A DNA stretch of 64,000 bases from Branchiostoma floridae (Eukaryota; Chordata; Leptocardii; Amphioxiformes; Branchiostomatidae). The notes below the pieces were generated by a model. It ran no database searches and was not told the DNA's origin. It was given only the letters and a program-made list of their open reading frames with translations. The position numbers and the translations under genes were made by a program. Each line of letters opens with the position of its first letter. Within the stretch, counting starts at the first letter, position 1. The stretch is taken from positions 14,926,154 through 14,990,153 of the forward strand of contig NC_049991.1 of assembly GCF_000003815.2 (NCBI RefSeq), written 5' to 3'. Below are positions 12,302-25,700 of this stretch, in pieces.

Positions 12302-15229
12302 ATCCACATTTAGCTTAACAATGTTGTCAGCTATTCTTCCTGCAGTCCTCCACATAGAAAAAAAGAATACAACTTATATAAGTCATAAGAATAATATCTT
12401 TATATCCAATGTCAATATTAGAGAATCTAAAAGTGCATAGTACATGTCGTGTAAAGATTTGTCCCTCATCCCAATATGGCTACTAGTAACTTGCATGTAC
12501 ATTCACAAGTTGTAAGGAGAAGTGTTTATTAGGATAAAGGATTATCTGATCAGAAACATCTTGATTCGCTAAAAGTAAGACCTAGTAATAGATGTACATA
12601 GCCCACTAGAATTTAGTAGAAAGAACCAGGTATGCAAAACATGGCCCAAACAAATACCAGTCATAATCCATTTAAAGGGAAACTGCCTGGCATTTCTGAT
12701 GATTTACGTTGCGTTTTGTTTAGCTTGATGTTCAGATCAAATGTCCAGCAGTTCAGTCAGAAATGCCACTTCAACTGCCAGCAAACACATTAACAAGCCA
12801 CATTCAAACTTGGAGTTGACAAAGATCAAATACTAGTACCTTTCACTTGCAAATTGCCTGTGTGTATGATTCCCGTATCCCTCCAAAGTCACTGCAATAT
12901 TCCAATTCAATATTGTACGCAAGAGACGCAAACTGCTGGATGCAGGCCAATCGTGATGAGGAGACCTTATCAAGTAAGTAGTAAGGAAGTAATATTCAAT
13001 GCAGTTTATGAGTTTTTAAGACTTGATTTTATTTTCCCATTAAATAAATATGTACCTACTGGCTGCAAAATACACCTGATATCATACACCCGATATTATT
13101 AAGATACAAAAATTACAAAGTAAAAATTAAAAAAAAATGCAGGTACTTCTGTGATTCTGTTCAACTTTATTCTGCTCACTTTCTGGGCTTTTCCCACCCA
13201 ATAAGCAGGGGTGAGGAGACAGATGAGAGGGGCTAACAAACGTGGCAGGCTGTGTAGACCATCACAATCTTCTCCATACATCAACAAACTTCTGTAGCCA
13301 CTGGCGAGGCCAACCTTCAGCACTACTCCACCTTTCCTGCCTTCATCTCTACACTGTGAGTTATGTTGCATCGACTGAAAATAACAACTTGCCTCTATAC
13401 CTTTACATCCCATACAGATCAGTAGCCACCATTGTGGTGTATTACATAACAGAACCATAAAATCATCGAGCCAGTCTTCACAATAATCTACTAGCATTCT
13501 CTTATGTCGTTCACAGCCTGATAGTGTTTCCAGCCTACAACGGAATCAGCTTGTTGAAACGGAAAGGAGAACCTTTTTGTTTTTGAAGACGGATAAACAA
13601 ATAAGAGAGAGATTTAGGGATTTGGCTGGTTGACTGTGATGTACACAAGCCATTTGTAACTGTGGTCACAACTGAAGAGAAGTATGACCTGCTGAATCTT
13701 ATCTTGCCTTTTACGCAACAGCTGATCGATCACATGCTTGTCCGCAGAGACGACCAAAATATCATCAGAACTTTATTTCTACAGCCTGTGTTAAAGACAC
13801 CAGCATAGAATAAAGTCTTACCCTAGTCTTAGTTACTGCGCTATTTCTGTACTAGTACAGTACTGCTACTAGACTTCTTGCTATGACAACTAGGAATAGC
13901 GAATGTCTGACAAGCGATACTCATGCTACATAGTTACAAGCTGGAAAGGTCAAATGTGACGGTGAAATTAAAAGGGTATCAGAACAACTGGTCTGTGCCA
14001 AAACTGTCGTGTAAAACTGAGTGGTAAGCCAGTCATTATGTCAAAATGTAAATTCCACATAACGTTAGCATGTCTTGTCTAGATTTAGACTGGCGATAAT
14101 TTGGATCTATTCGATAGAGTTCTTTTTTTCTTTTTATGATACAAAAATCTTATGTGCAAAGATGTTAAGCCTGGGTATGTCTACAGATTTAGATTCTTTT
14201 CTGTCCCACTCATTAGTTGGGAGTTGATATTGCTGTTTTTTTGTTCTCAAATCTGTCATTATAAGCTTACGAAAATCCGTTTACATCAATTTAATATCAT
14301 GAAGTTCAAATTTTTGGTCAGACAGTGTGACGTTTTCTTCCACCCTGAGAAGGAAATTGTCGTCCCGGTACGGAAGGACGGCTATTGGAGATAGCCCTGG
14401 TTTAGACCTATTAACTCCATCATCCACACAAAGTTTTACCTACAAGGGATGAAGTGATGATAATGTACATGGAGGTGCCAACGTTAACACATTTATCAAA
14501 CATCCCACGTCTTCCCTTAGTCACTTTTACCACAAACTGTCTCATCAGTCATGTGTCTTCCCTTGATGACAGAATTAGGTAGAGGTGAATTTTACAGTCT
14601 GCACCTTGTGGAGAATTAGCTAGGGATTGTGTTAAAAAAAAAACACACCCATAGGGCTCCTGGTTCAACCCTCGCTATCACAAATTCATGGGAGGGAGTC
14701 GACAGCCATTCCCATCATTGTGGGGTCAGCGCAGCAGCATTTGTCTTCCCTCCAACAATGGAGGCCGTCGCGGCGCACACTTGTGGAACGTAATGAGCAG
14801 CCAAAGGACAATCATTCCACAATCACGCAAATGGAAAGGATCACGCGCAAGCCAGGTCGTTGGCACCATGTGTCCGTAAATTGTTATGCTGAAGTGCTGA
14901 TCTCCGAGGCTTAGATTAAGTGATAAATATTTCGAAGAAACAGGATGTTGAGGATCCTACCACAGGAAAGGAACGTAATCTCACAGAACAGAGATACGCA
15001 CACATGGAACAACTCTACTAGGATGTAGCGACATCAGCATCAATGCCTTAAGACAGAGAGCTTTCTTATCAACATCAACCACGTGTACGTTTCTCTGTGT
15101 TCTAGTCAACACCTAGTAATTATTAAAAGTGCATTTTCAAATGCTGTCTCCTGTCCATTGTCATAATGTGCTTTCCTAAATGTACACTACGATAGTGTGA
15201 TGAACTCTAATTTAATTTTATGGCCAAGT
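12302..15229. other. Intergenic stretch with no gene seen
   Basis: Open frames exist here (for example minus 13,099-13,497), but both strands are open at once, composition is unremarkable and no family is recognised. The GC-richer patch at 14,690-14,900 is open in two frames and also unassigned. Confidence 0.5.
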
Positions 15230-15845
15230 TTATCATCCTGAATAACGTACATGCAGGTAACATATAATTACTCAATTTTCAGAGCAGCCTTGCTTAGTTA
15301 ACCCTTTAGATACATATTTACTGCTTTATGTACTATATATGACGTCTATGACTTGAATAGACAAACAGACATCAAAGCTGCCATATCCTACTAAAGAACA
15401 TAGCATTACTGGCAATTTTTAAAGCAACCTTGCTTACTTAATCGTCGGAAAATATTCACCGATTTTATGTACAACACATAATGTGTGCGACTAGACGAAC
15501 AACCATATCCATTTTCAGAACATACAACTAAAGGCAACACACAGTTACTCTATTTTCAAACCAACCTTGCTTAGTTAATCATCAGATACATATTCACTGA
15601 CTTTATATACAACACAAAATGTCTATGAGAGACAAACAACCATGGAAGTTGCCATATCCTACTACAGAACATAGTTTTTTTAATGGTTACACACAGTTGC
15701 TAAATTTTCAAAGCAACCTTGCTTAGTTAATCATCAGATACATATTTACTGACATTATGTACAACACATAATGTCTATGAGAGACAAACAGCCAGGGAAG
15801 CTGCCATATCCTACTACAGAACATACCATTAATGGTTATCAAGGC
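15230..15845. repeat. Minisatellite, unit about 125-150 bp, four to five copies
   Basis: CATATCCTACTA-type starts recur at about 15,382, 15,505, 15,652 and 15,804, and a more diverged first unit starts near 15,240. Each full unit contains AACCTTGCTTAGTTAATC, a CAGATACATATTTACTGA block and ATGTACAACACATAATG. Copies 3 to 5 are most alike, suggesting growth at the right end. Confidence 0.8.
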
Positions 15846-18800
15846 ACAAAGCCAGGTAATTTAATGTAGTGGCCCCTAAATCTGGCCACAAAGATGGTAT
15901 CAGCTGGGCTGTGAGTGGCAGACCAGTGTAGTAATAACCTGGCTGTGATAATGTGCTGGAAACTCTGCCTGGAATTAAATCAATACTGTGCAACAAATTG
16001 GGTTGGTCGTGTGGTAGCTGCGGCAACAGAAATCGGCTCCCAACATGGCTGGTTGACGCGAACGAACATCTCAGATTGTGCCTCCAAGCAACTCTTTTTA
16101 TCATTTCAACCAACTAGGTCAGCCTTAGGTTTCAAACTGAGAGCCGCAAATTACAATCTTTTCGGTTCCTCAAGTAGATTTCGTATGAAGTAAAAGATCA
16201 ACATACAACTAGGTTTATGACATTAAATTTGAAGGAGTTTATGCACTATTATATCTTATAATTCGATTATATCATCCTATGCATTCATATTACATGTAGT
16301 CGTGTAAAATATTATACTTGAAACACTGAAAATACCCATGTTTTCATCAAAATATTTCTATCACATCAAAATGTCACCAATTTTCCCCGTCCGTATCTTT
16401 ATGGTCATACTGCATGCACATAATAAACTCATTTATGTACTCAAGTTCATACAATGCGCTTTGCTTGACTTTAATATGCAGCTGAAGGGTCCTGGTCTGA
16501 TCCTAAACCCTAGTTCTAATTGGCATTGACACCGGGAAGGTTAAACTCTGGGTGAAAGTTTAGAGCCATTAAGGTTTGGCCTGACAGAGATTTCTGACAT
16601 CACGCAGACATACTTATTCATCACACATACTGAACATCGTGTAACTACAAATCTTCACATTCTTACTTAGCCCTGAAACAGGAACACACTTCCTAAGTAT
16701 TGGTGAAACATCTACTTAGAATTCCACATGCAGAATTCCTGCAGACAACTTCCGTCTGAGCCGAGAAGACCATCCAAAAGACAATTTCCCTGCCCAGCCA
16801 CCCGAATAATTGTGAAATGAATCATACAGGAGACTGGGGAGAGGCCTTTTGCCACAACAGTGCGCCGACATCCTGGGAGAGAGAGCTGTTGAGGAGAAGA
16901 CAAATGCAGCTGAGAGTTGCCACACTCCCTGACAGTCCCCGTTTGTACAAACATGGGAAGATATAGTATGTCCTGGGTGACATACATGTCTGAAACATTA
17001 GAGCCACCATCCAACAAATTTCCCTATCCCTTTCACTGCAACCTGCTGACAAGTGCTGAAATATCAGAAAAGGTGTTTATGTACGGTTGCCTCTATCTGA
17101 TACTCTATATATACAACAAATGTAATAACTAACTAAAAACAAACAGTGCGAGAGTGCAAAATGTACATATACATGTTGCAAGGATACTTGTGGCAGAAAT
17201 GGCACTTAAGAAAAATAAACGGAGCCCACTTATTTGTCTACAGTGTATGCAGAGCTATTGACATTGTCTGAATGTGGAGCCAGTACTGTTCCCCTGAATA
17301 CTTTCACTTCAACTAGTCAAGGTTTACTTTTTGGACGTGTGTCAACCTGGGACAAAGGTCGGCCGTCTACATTTTTGATCTGGTCCTGTTTATGTTCACA
17401 TCTAACTTTGGCCACAGTTTTGCTATCACTGAGTGCATAGATTATTTGATAATACCACTGACTGTACTTAGTCTATATGTACTTGCTGAAAATTAGCAAC
17501 GTTTAAGTAGCATTATCAGTTTTTCTGCTATGAAAGTATGAATTGTAATATAAGATATCAAATAAATGGAATATTATGTTTACATTGCTATGCTGTTACA
17601 AGCAAACTATGCACTAATCCACAGGAACATTTATCTACCCTGCTCTGAGCCTGACAAACAGCATAACAACTTTCCCCTCACCCCTCCCATACTGTTGTTG
17701 GTGTAACATTCTGGAGAAGACAGGACCAAAACAAACAGAACTGGTTCCCCACCTCTGGGGATGTCAGAGGTCAGGGAGAGAATTTGGTTGGCACGCTGCG
17801 TCCTGTCTTCTCCCCTATCAACCAACTGTTTTGGGCTGATGTCAAAAGATACGGCAGCAAGATATATGTGGACAACTTGTTGCTTTTCATTATGATAGAA
17901 AAGGAACCTACAGGCTATACATGGCATTAAGGTTCCATCAATCTCAACAGGTACATGTACCTGCAAAATTAATGTCACCACTACCGGGAAAGGGCTGTAC
18001 AGTAAAACTGTTTTCAGATAACAAGCATCCAGGTCAAGGCAATCTAAGGAAATTGAGTCCTATCATTGACAGCATTATGCACCTCGTACAATATAAGTTG
18101 TAGAAATTTGCTAAAAAGGGCTTGGGGCTTGGAAGTAAGGAAATAAAATCTTTGATAAGGTGTTAAAAGAACAACATTAGATAGAAACATCTTGACAGGT
18201 ATCAACATCTTTCTGACAAGCTAATTTACAACTAGTTGGTCATAATTATAAATTAGCACCTATTCATTTGATTTGCTGGACTGACAACAATGACTGAACG
18301 AGGACAAATTAAGAAGTAAATGTTCTTCCACAACCAACCTATAATTTACAAATAAACAGCTACCTCCTGATCATTTGTCATGATGAGCAATGATTAGGGA
18401 TAGGTAATGACGGAGGAGAATAATTGTTTGTTTTACGAGGTGTCTGTGAGATGGAGTAATGGAGCCGGCACCTGTCTCCAACTGCCGTACATCAAACACC
18501 TCAACTCAAGTGTGATCATCCTTACTACAGCAAACATTGGACCTAATTGAGCGTGTCATTGGCACAAAGCGAATGATAATGACAGAAAAATTTACTTCCC
18601 CTGCACCAAGCCAGGCCAGATTGATGAGGAAATCTGCTGTGTTAATTACGCGCAGCTGAGGAAAATCAATGCCAAGCAATGAGTTGGTGGAGCCCCTGAT
18701 TATGACCTGGTAAGAAATGATGGCTGACCTATGACCCAGACCATTCACATCATGCAGCCATGACAGCTCTGGTGGACTTTGTATTTTATAAACAGGTGGA

Positions 18801-19477
18801 CAGAGTCGGTGCTAATGTTGTCCTTCCCTTGTTTGCTCTACTAGAACTGTTTGCTCTGGAGTTATCGCACATGACACTGTTACAAAGCTGAACTGCCCTT
18901 CCCCTTTAAAATGGCATAAAGCTACGTTCCTAAGTAATACAAATCAAAACATTGTCCTTTAAGTTATAGTTTTATTGGCTAAAATGGGGTGCTGTATCAA
19001 CAAACCTGTTTATTTTACACTTAGCTGTAATCTTTGTAATCCTTATCTGCATGGCTGACCATTTAGCTGTTAATTTTTAGCAGTTCAAAAATGTTACGCT
19101 GAAACGTTAGGAGAGAAACTGTGAAAACAGAGAGAGAGATAACAACTTTTACAGGGTCTCTCTCGCATGTTGTAGTTTGTTTTTCTATGAAGTGAAGACA
19201 AAAGAATGTGTTTTCATAGCTCAGACAACAGAAACCTGTTCCTCTACTTTCTCCTGTGACACAGACTGGCCTCTCTAGTGTAACAAGATACACCAGAGGC
19301 AGCAAACACCTTTTCAAAAGCTTCCAACCAAGGCTTCTAACAAAGGCACCTGGGCGGGAAGTGTAAACAAAGGGACCTAATGATTTAGCGAGTAACTCAC
19401 AACGAGGACACCACTTGTTTCTGCTCCAGGCAGTGAGTTTGGTGGGCTGTGCCACTTTCTATGTGTTCTGTGTTACG
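15846..19477. other. Gene-free interval with a possible regulatory patch
   Basis: No coding exon is recognised. At 18,340-18,780 the sequence is less AT-rich and holds many TAAT/ATTA cores, including TTAATTACGCGCAGCTG, plus CACCTGTC and TGATTATGACCTGG, the texture of a developmental enhancer. AATAAA signals on the minus strand at 18,971-18,976 and 19,009-19,014 could end the SAM-domain gene. The enhancer reading is inference only. Confidence 0.3.
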
Positions 19478-20471
19478 TTATCCAGTATGGCAAGGCACTG
19501 GCAGGGTTGTGGCAGACCCATACTGCACACCGGTGTGTGAATATGTGTGAATTCCTACCGTTTGCTGCTGGACTTTGGGCGGGTTTGGCACATTTTGTGT
19601 GGGTGGCGGTCTGTACTGCTCTTCTACATAGCCTGGAGGGCCGTACATTGGTTTGGAAGGCGCTGAGTCGAAGTTCTGTGGCGGTGGGCCAACCATTCCA
19701 GGGGAGGTGGGGTGAGTGTAGGGGTCAAGTTGCGAGCCCTCTGGTGTACCTGTGGATGGGGAGGAAAGCGTCACGTCGTGAGCTCGGATGTCACGAGGGG
19801 ATGTTAAAGACTAGAGAGGAATACAGCACGTGAACAGGTGTCATACGGAACCCACCTGACATCCCGCGACTCGTGGCATTCCTGGCCACGTTCCTGAGAG
19901 CCGAGCTGGCGGGGTTGACGATGGGGTTGGGGCCCGGCGAGGGCGTGTGATGCGGCGGTGCGGGCATGCCGCCGACGGGGTCGGGCAGGCTGGGGACGTT
20001 CTGCGGCGGCGTCGACCCCGCTGTGGAACGATACCCTACGAGTCAACAGCCATGATTACTTGCGGGGCATCGTCAGAGATTTTCAACAAGTCAATCAAAG
20101 CACTCAACACTGTTATAATTCCCAAATGAATACAACGAACGTACAAAGAAGAGCGATACGTACCCAGAATCGTCTGTTTTAACACCGAGACGTTTTCCAA
20201 GATTTTCTCACAGTCTTCCGGCTTCACTCCCATCTGTTGGAGCGTGTGAAGTTGCAGTTGACAAACCTAGGGAATCAGAAATAGCACATTTAGCGACGTA
20301 TCTACCCCCCTCCCCATACATGAGGAGTTCGGCGCCGAAAAAAATGAGCTCGACCATGTTGGCTGACTCGCCACTCACCGATTGAAGCGTCTCAAATCCG
20401 AATCTGTGAAAGATTTCGGCGTATTGTCCACACATAAATGTGTCGAGCCATCTCTCCACTGGCCCAGGCAT
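19478..20471 (-). CDS. Small SAM-domain protein with proline-rich tail
   Basis: Four exons on the minus strand: 20,379-20,471, 20,164-20,266, 19,856-20,020 and 19,478-19,749, all with GT/AG sites and matching phases, give 210 aa. The first two exons (residues 1-65) form an Eph-type SAM domain, starting with the PVERWLDTFMCGQYAEIF helix and ending GVKPEDCEKILENVSVLKQ. SAM domains mediate protein-protein or sometimes RNA contacts. The remainder is low-complexity, rich in Pro, Asn, Gln and Tyr, with PPQN and YGPPGY motifs. The start is the only ATG before the SAM domain. I cannot name the orthologue. A possible donor inside exon 4 (GTAGGA after VQQQT) means the true C-terminus could come from further exons. 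Minus-strand AATAAA signals lie about 470-500 bp downstream of the stop. Confidence 0.7.
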
Positions 20472-20598
20472 CGCTGCAACCTGCTAGCCGACGTTATTTT
20501 AGACTAAAACCGGCAAACTTAGTTGCAGGAAAGGGCAACACGACGAACTTTGTCAGCTACTCATTATCATAATTGATGCAAAGGTGAAATCGAAATCC

Positions 20599-20607
20599 TC
20601 ACGTGAC
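20599..20607. promoter_or_regulatory. E-box TCACGTGAC upstream of the SAM-domain gene
   Basis: The palindrome TCACGTGAC lies 128 bp upstream of the SAM-gene start codon. It matches the extended E-box bound by USF/MITF/TFE-type bHLH-zip factors. Position near a likely start site supports a promoter role, but this is unproven. Confidence 0.4.
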
Positions 20608-20639
20608 TTTGTTTATCGAAGTGCATGACGGGTGGCGCG

Positions 20640-22415
20640 GATATGGGACTAACCATTACTCCTGGGTGGGGGTGGCTACAAATAATGATAGATTATCCAT
20701 CAATATATCAAAGTGGTTGGTGTGTGTGCGTGGGTACGCATACGAAGACCTACACCATCTTGTTTAGCAGCAATAAAGTTGCTGATTTTTCATCTAACAC
20801 CTCTCCATCGAAGTTGTATTTTAGCATACACCAGCAAATTGTCCGAAAGACATGGGCAGCCATAACATTACATCATGTTATGTTTTGAACTTGATGCTGT
20901 CATCTTCTCATCCTTATGGTGGTGGATTTATATCTCATATGTAGTGGCACCTAAGGTGACAAGCTTCCCATCAATGCACCAAATCATATTGTACCAATTG
21001 TCTCTGCCAGAATATTTCCAATTTTATTGCTCTAAAAATCGCTCTGGGCCCCTTTAATACTTCCGACAAATGTTTTAAAAATACCAGCAATAACAATACA
21101 GAAGCAATGAAGAAACAGCACTTTATCAGGAAAAATTGTCATATTAAAACAAAGAATGCAACAGTTCAGCTATATTCTTCGATGCCAAACAATGTGCATT
21201 TCCTTGATTGCTGACAAGGCCAGTTCACATTACGTATGTTCTAATCTTACAAGTTCAGACACAAAAAAAACACATACTGAATACCAATTAAGGGCTGTCT
21301 TTAATCTGTCCTTGAAGTTGACTGTACATGACCTTGGCAGTGCGGTATCTTCAAATAAGGGAGTACATGTAGGCACCTGACCTGTCAGTAGTACATGTAA
21401 TTACAATTGGTACATGGCATAGGCCTTAAACACACAGAGTGATATTGTCACAGAAAGCCAAGGTACCCTATAAAGGTAAGCAAAATGAATTTATTGTTTG
21501 CAAAAGATTAGGTACAATCATACAAAAAGTAATAACAATAATCAGAGGCTGCCATTGATGTTTGTACAACTGAAATATCAACTGCTATGAGAAAAAAAAT
21601 TGACCCAACTGGTATGAACCACTAGGTTGTGTGCCATCCTCCGTAGTTACCACTGGCAAAATCCTTTCGCTTGCTTGCCACAGAAGACATTTGGAGGTTT
21701 GTATTGCTTTAGCAAAGGCAGTGGCTCACCTTGTACACCAAGGTTGAAAACCTCATAAATATCTAAAATGCTATCTACAGGATTCACTGAAAAAATTGTG
21801 ATGAAAAAAATCATGTTACATGTCACTACTCCAGCATTTATAATGAATGAAGATTTCTATGACATCATGTCTCTTCAAATATCTATATAAACAGTAATAC
21901 AAAACTGTATTTCATGAAGAGTTGCCTGAGTATCATCAGGAGAAAGAAACAGTGTGTGAGTGTTTCACATATACAGTCATTTCTTGATGCTTATTTTACT
22001 ACCTTTGGTTCCGTAGATCAAATCACAAAATCAGTTTAACTATCAAGCAAATACTTTTCCCAAACAGAAGAAATAAAATCTGATAAATAGATTTCATTCT
22101 ATTATGTATTTTGTATCATGTTATTTGTATGAGTAATAGTATGAGTAAATGTAGAACTTAACATGATGTAATCTGTATCTTTGTTACATTTTGTCTGTCC
22201 CTTACTTCTTCCCTCATGACAAGTAGCCTGCAGGCTGATTTTAGCTTCCCAGGCAAACTATTTACAGTCATATAAATATTGTTCCTAGTACATGCATAAA
22301 CTGTACCTATAAAAGGCCACAGGCATACCAAAAAAAGGACAAATTTTCTTCTAACTTAAGATTTCCTCATTAGGCCAGAGAGACATAAAATAGCTTCAGA
22401 CATTACAATAGAAAA
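20640..22415. other. Interval between the SAM-domain gene and PRPF31, no gene seen
   Basis: AT-rich, with short open frames only. It may include the PRPF31 3' untranslated region and downstream sequence. A fragment resembling the 28,478 hairpin (CGTAGTTACCACTGGCAAAATCCTTTCGCTTG) lies near 21,640. Confidence 0.45.
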
Positions 22416-22749
22416 CAGGGTTGGACAAGTCCACTAGCCCTATTGTCCAGGGCAAGTAAAAGTGCTGATTGGACAAGTGCATGACCTACCCCACTTGCCC
22501 GATCGGGCAAGTAAGATTTTTCCATTGAGTGAGATTTTGATATACTTGTTCCTTTTTACAGTCATGGCATCAAACAATGGTCAACATAGAAAAATAGAGG
22601 CAATAATAAGAATTCCATTGCTGGAAGTGAAAATGAACATAAAAGTGACATTTGAATTTTAGGCAAGTGAAAAATTGGTTCGGGCAAGTAATTTTTTTGT
22701 GTGCTTGCCCGATAGGACAAGTGAATTTTAGAAAACTTGTCCAACCCTG
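22416..22749. mobile_element. 334-bp MITE, CAGGGTTGGACAAGT ends
   Basis: CAGGGTTGGACAAGT at the left is mirrored by ACTTGTCCAACCCTG at the right. Inside lie several GGCAAGT/ACTTGCCC repeats, including the perfect 20-bp palindrome at 22,493-22,512. It ends 45 bp from the PRPF31 stop, so it probably lies in the 3' untranslated region. A-rich flanks hide any target duplication. The ends suggest hAT. Confidence 0.8.
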
Positions 22750-22794
22750 AAAAAGAGTCCTCGATGCAAAGAAAACCTAAACATTCTGTAAGCA

Positions 22795-25700
22795 TCACTG
22801 CTCCATGCTGTCCTGTTCCACCTTGACGAAGCCAGTGGTACTGGAGAAATATTTTCCCTGCTTGTCACCCATTTTCTTCTCCGCTGCATTTGGATTCACA
22901 ATCTCCAGACCCTGATGGGAAAAGAGCGAAATAAAATCTTAACTACAAAAGCATGGCACTTTCATCATCATCATAACCATCATCTTCTTAAATCACAGTG
23001 CATTTGTCAATAAGAACAACAAACACGTCAAAGAAGGTTAGGTTTCCACTAGGACGGCACTCTCACCGCTCTCTCTCTGCCAAATAAAATTTGACATATC
23101 GGTGATGATATCGCTCAACGAATTGTATAGAAAAGAAACAAATCTTTTTATACTTTGTTTATTTTTTTGTCTTCTCAGTCACACTTTTACGTTTTGTATA
23201 ATATACCGAGTGTGAAAGCAAAGGTTACGCATATCCTATTTAGGTCGCAGTGAGAGCGCAGCGCGATCGCTGTCTAGTGGAAGGGGGGGTCGAAGATATG
23301 TGAAAAACCAGTTACTCAAGCAACTGGATATGATTTTGGAAACCTTTATTAACAAACAGTAGCATTGATAAAAGCATCTTCTTTCAATTTATGACTTTCT
23401 GAAAACAGAGACAAAGAAGTAATGCTCTTCACCACGGTTGAAAAAGGTTAAAACACAAAGTGAGTCATTTCATCAGGTTCTAAAATCACTGGATAACAAC
23501 CAACATACAGATAATTTTCAACAATAGCCACTGTTTCGGTGATTGTCTGTCACCGGAAATACTGACTGGTTCTACTCCACAAAGCAACTAGGTGTTGCTG
23601 CTAGCAATGTGATGCCAAACATTGTCATACCAGTACATACAAAGATGTGATAGTACAAATATTTATATCTGTTGTAAATTAAGAACCCTGTTATATGGTG
23701 GAACATAACATAAGTGGAGACAAATGTCCAAGTCTCTGAAACACCATATTTGCTTTGAAGGAGTCTTGTCTTAAGAAAGTGAGCAATGTGTTCACCTGTA
23801 GTGGAGTGAAGGCTACACTTGAGGCTGTTCCTGACACCTGCCCTCTAACAGAGGTTCTCCCACCATAACTAATCTTTCCTGCGTACGTTGTTCTTCCTCC
23901 ATACACCTGCTGCTTCTGAAGGTTTTTCTGATAAAAAAACAGAAGACATAAAACCATTCATTAATCCAACATGTACAGCTTTCCCATCATTTCCCCATGA
24001 AAGATATTCAAAAAATACTGCTTTATAGTGTAGAAAATTGCCATGTTTCATTTGGACCTCAACAACTACCAACATGCAAAAATTCAAACAAATTCATTAA
24101 AAGGGTCCTGAGTTATAGGTGTAAACGCACAAACACAGACAGAAACAGTACCCCATTGTAAGTAAACCTCCTTCCCAGAAGTAACAAGTAGTTTTCATCA
24201 ATATAATAATAATTTTTTTACAATATAATAAATTGGTCAAGCATGAGAACTGTCCAAATATGCGACATAAAAGTATAAGACTTAATTCTGAGACATTTAC
24301 ATAATAAATCGGTCAGGCATGAGAGCTGTGCAAATATGCTACACGAAAGTAAAAGTGTAGTTGGCTAGGTATCAGCTGACTTTCAATGTTTCCTTCTCAC
24401 CTGTAGTGTCTTGGAGATCTTGACCTGTGTCTTGTTGTCTACCTGTGGCCCACGGACTCTCCCTGTTCCTCCCTTCCCAACCATACCTAATGAGAAGCCC
24501 AGGTCGTCCTGGTAGGCATCCTCTTCAATCTGGAAGGGAAAAATAACCACATAAATAGGTTTTGATAAGTAATTGAATACACAGAATAGACAAAACTCAA
24601 ATATAATAATGAATCTTCTGATTGAGCTAGTTAGTAGTAACAGCTGGCTCAGACATTTCACTAACCACCATGGCTAGCAAGTGAAAGGATTGAGCCAGTA
24701 GTCTCAATGGAGGCCGGCACTCAGGCTTTTACATGCAGTTAAGTGAATCTTTTGATAATAAGTCTATTTGACAAGCAAGGTGCAAAAATTAATTGAGTTG
24801 GACTGTCACCACAAGAAAAATAGAGCTAGTTACAGTACAGTGTACTACACTTCGCCTCTGCAAACTGCATTCTGTTGGCCTGTTTACTAAAAGTTGAAAA
24901 AATTAACTGAGTTGGACTGTCACCACAAGAGAAATAGAGCTAGTTGTAGTGTACAGTGTAGTATACTTCACCTCTGCAAACTGCCTTCTGTTATCCTGTT
25001 TTCTAAACTATGTCATCCCTAGCCTCTCTTAGTAACCCATCTACTTAACAATAACAAGCAAAGTAGGCGAGGTCCCTAAAAACTGGACTGTTACCACAAG
25101 AGAAACAGAGTTTGCACAGTGTCGTACACTTCACCTCTGCAAACTGCATTCTATTGGCCTGTTTTCTAAACTATGTCATCACTAGCCTCTCTTAGTAACC
25201 CATCTACTTAACAATAACAAAGTAGGCAATGTCTTAAAAACTGGACTATCACCACAAGAGAAATAGAGTTTGCACCATGCACTACACTTCACCTCTGCAA
25301 ACTGCATTCTGTTGGCCTGTTTTCTAAACTCCGTCATCCCCAGCCTCTCCTTCATCTTCCTGTACCGCCGTCCTCCCCGCTTCTTCCTCCCGGGATCGAT
25401 GGGCGCGGGTAGCGGCTTCTCGTGTTTGACGGGAGGAGGCTCCTGCCACTTGTCCAGCTTCTTCTGTATCTCGTCCTTGAGGTTGCTCCCGACAACGCCG
25501 CTGGCCGACTCGTGGAAACTGTCCACCCGCGCTGCTAGGGTGCACTTGGCTGATACCAAACGGGCAGCTTTTTTTCTTAGATCCTATAGCAACAAATGGA
25601 ATACTTGTTCTTGTCACAGAGAGAGAGAGAGAGAGCAACTTAACATTTTCTATTGCTACTTCTGTTACATATAACTTCACCAGTTTGGCTTTTTTTTACC

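Noticed and set aside
13099-13497. 132-codon minus-strand open frame as a gene
   Set aside because: Both strands are open, no domain is recognised and there are no supporting splice sites or neighbours.
15230-15845. CRISPR-like array
   Set aside because: Units are ~125-150 bp with drift throughout, not short identical repeats with unique spacers, and the DNA is animal.
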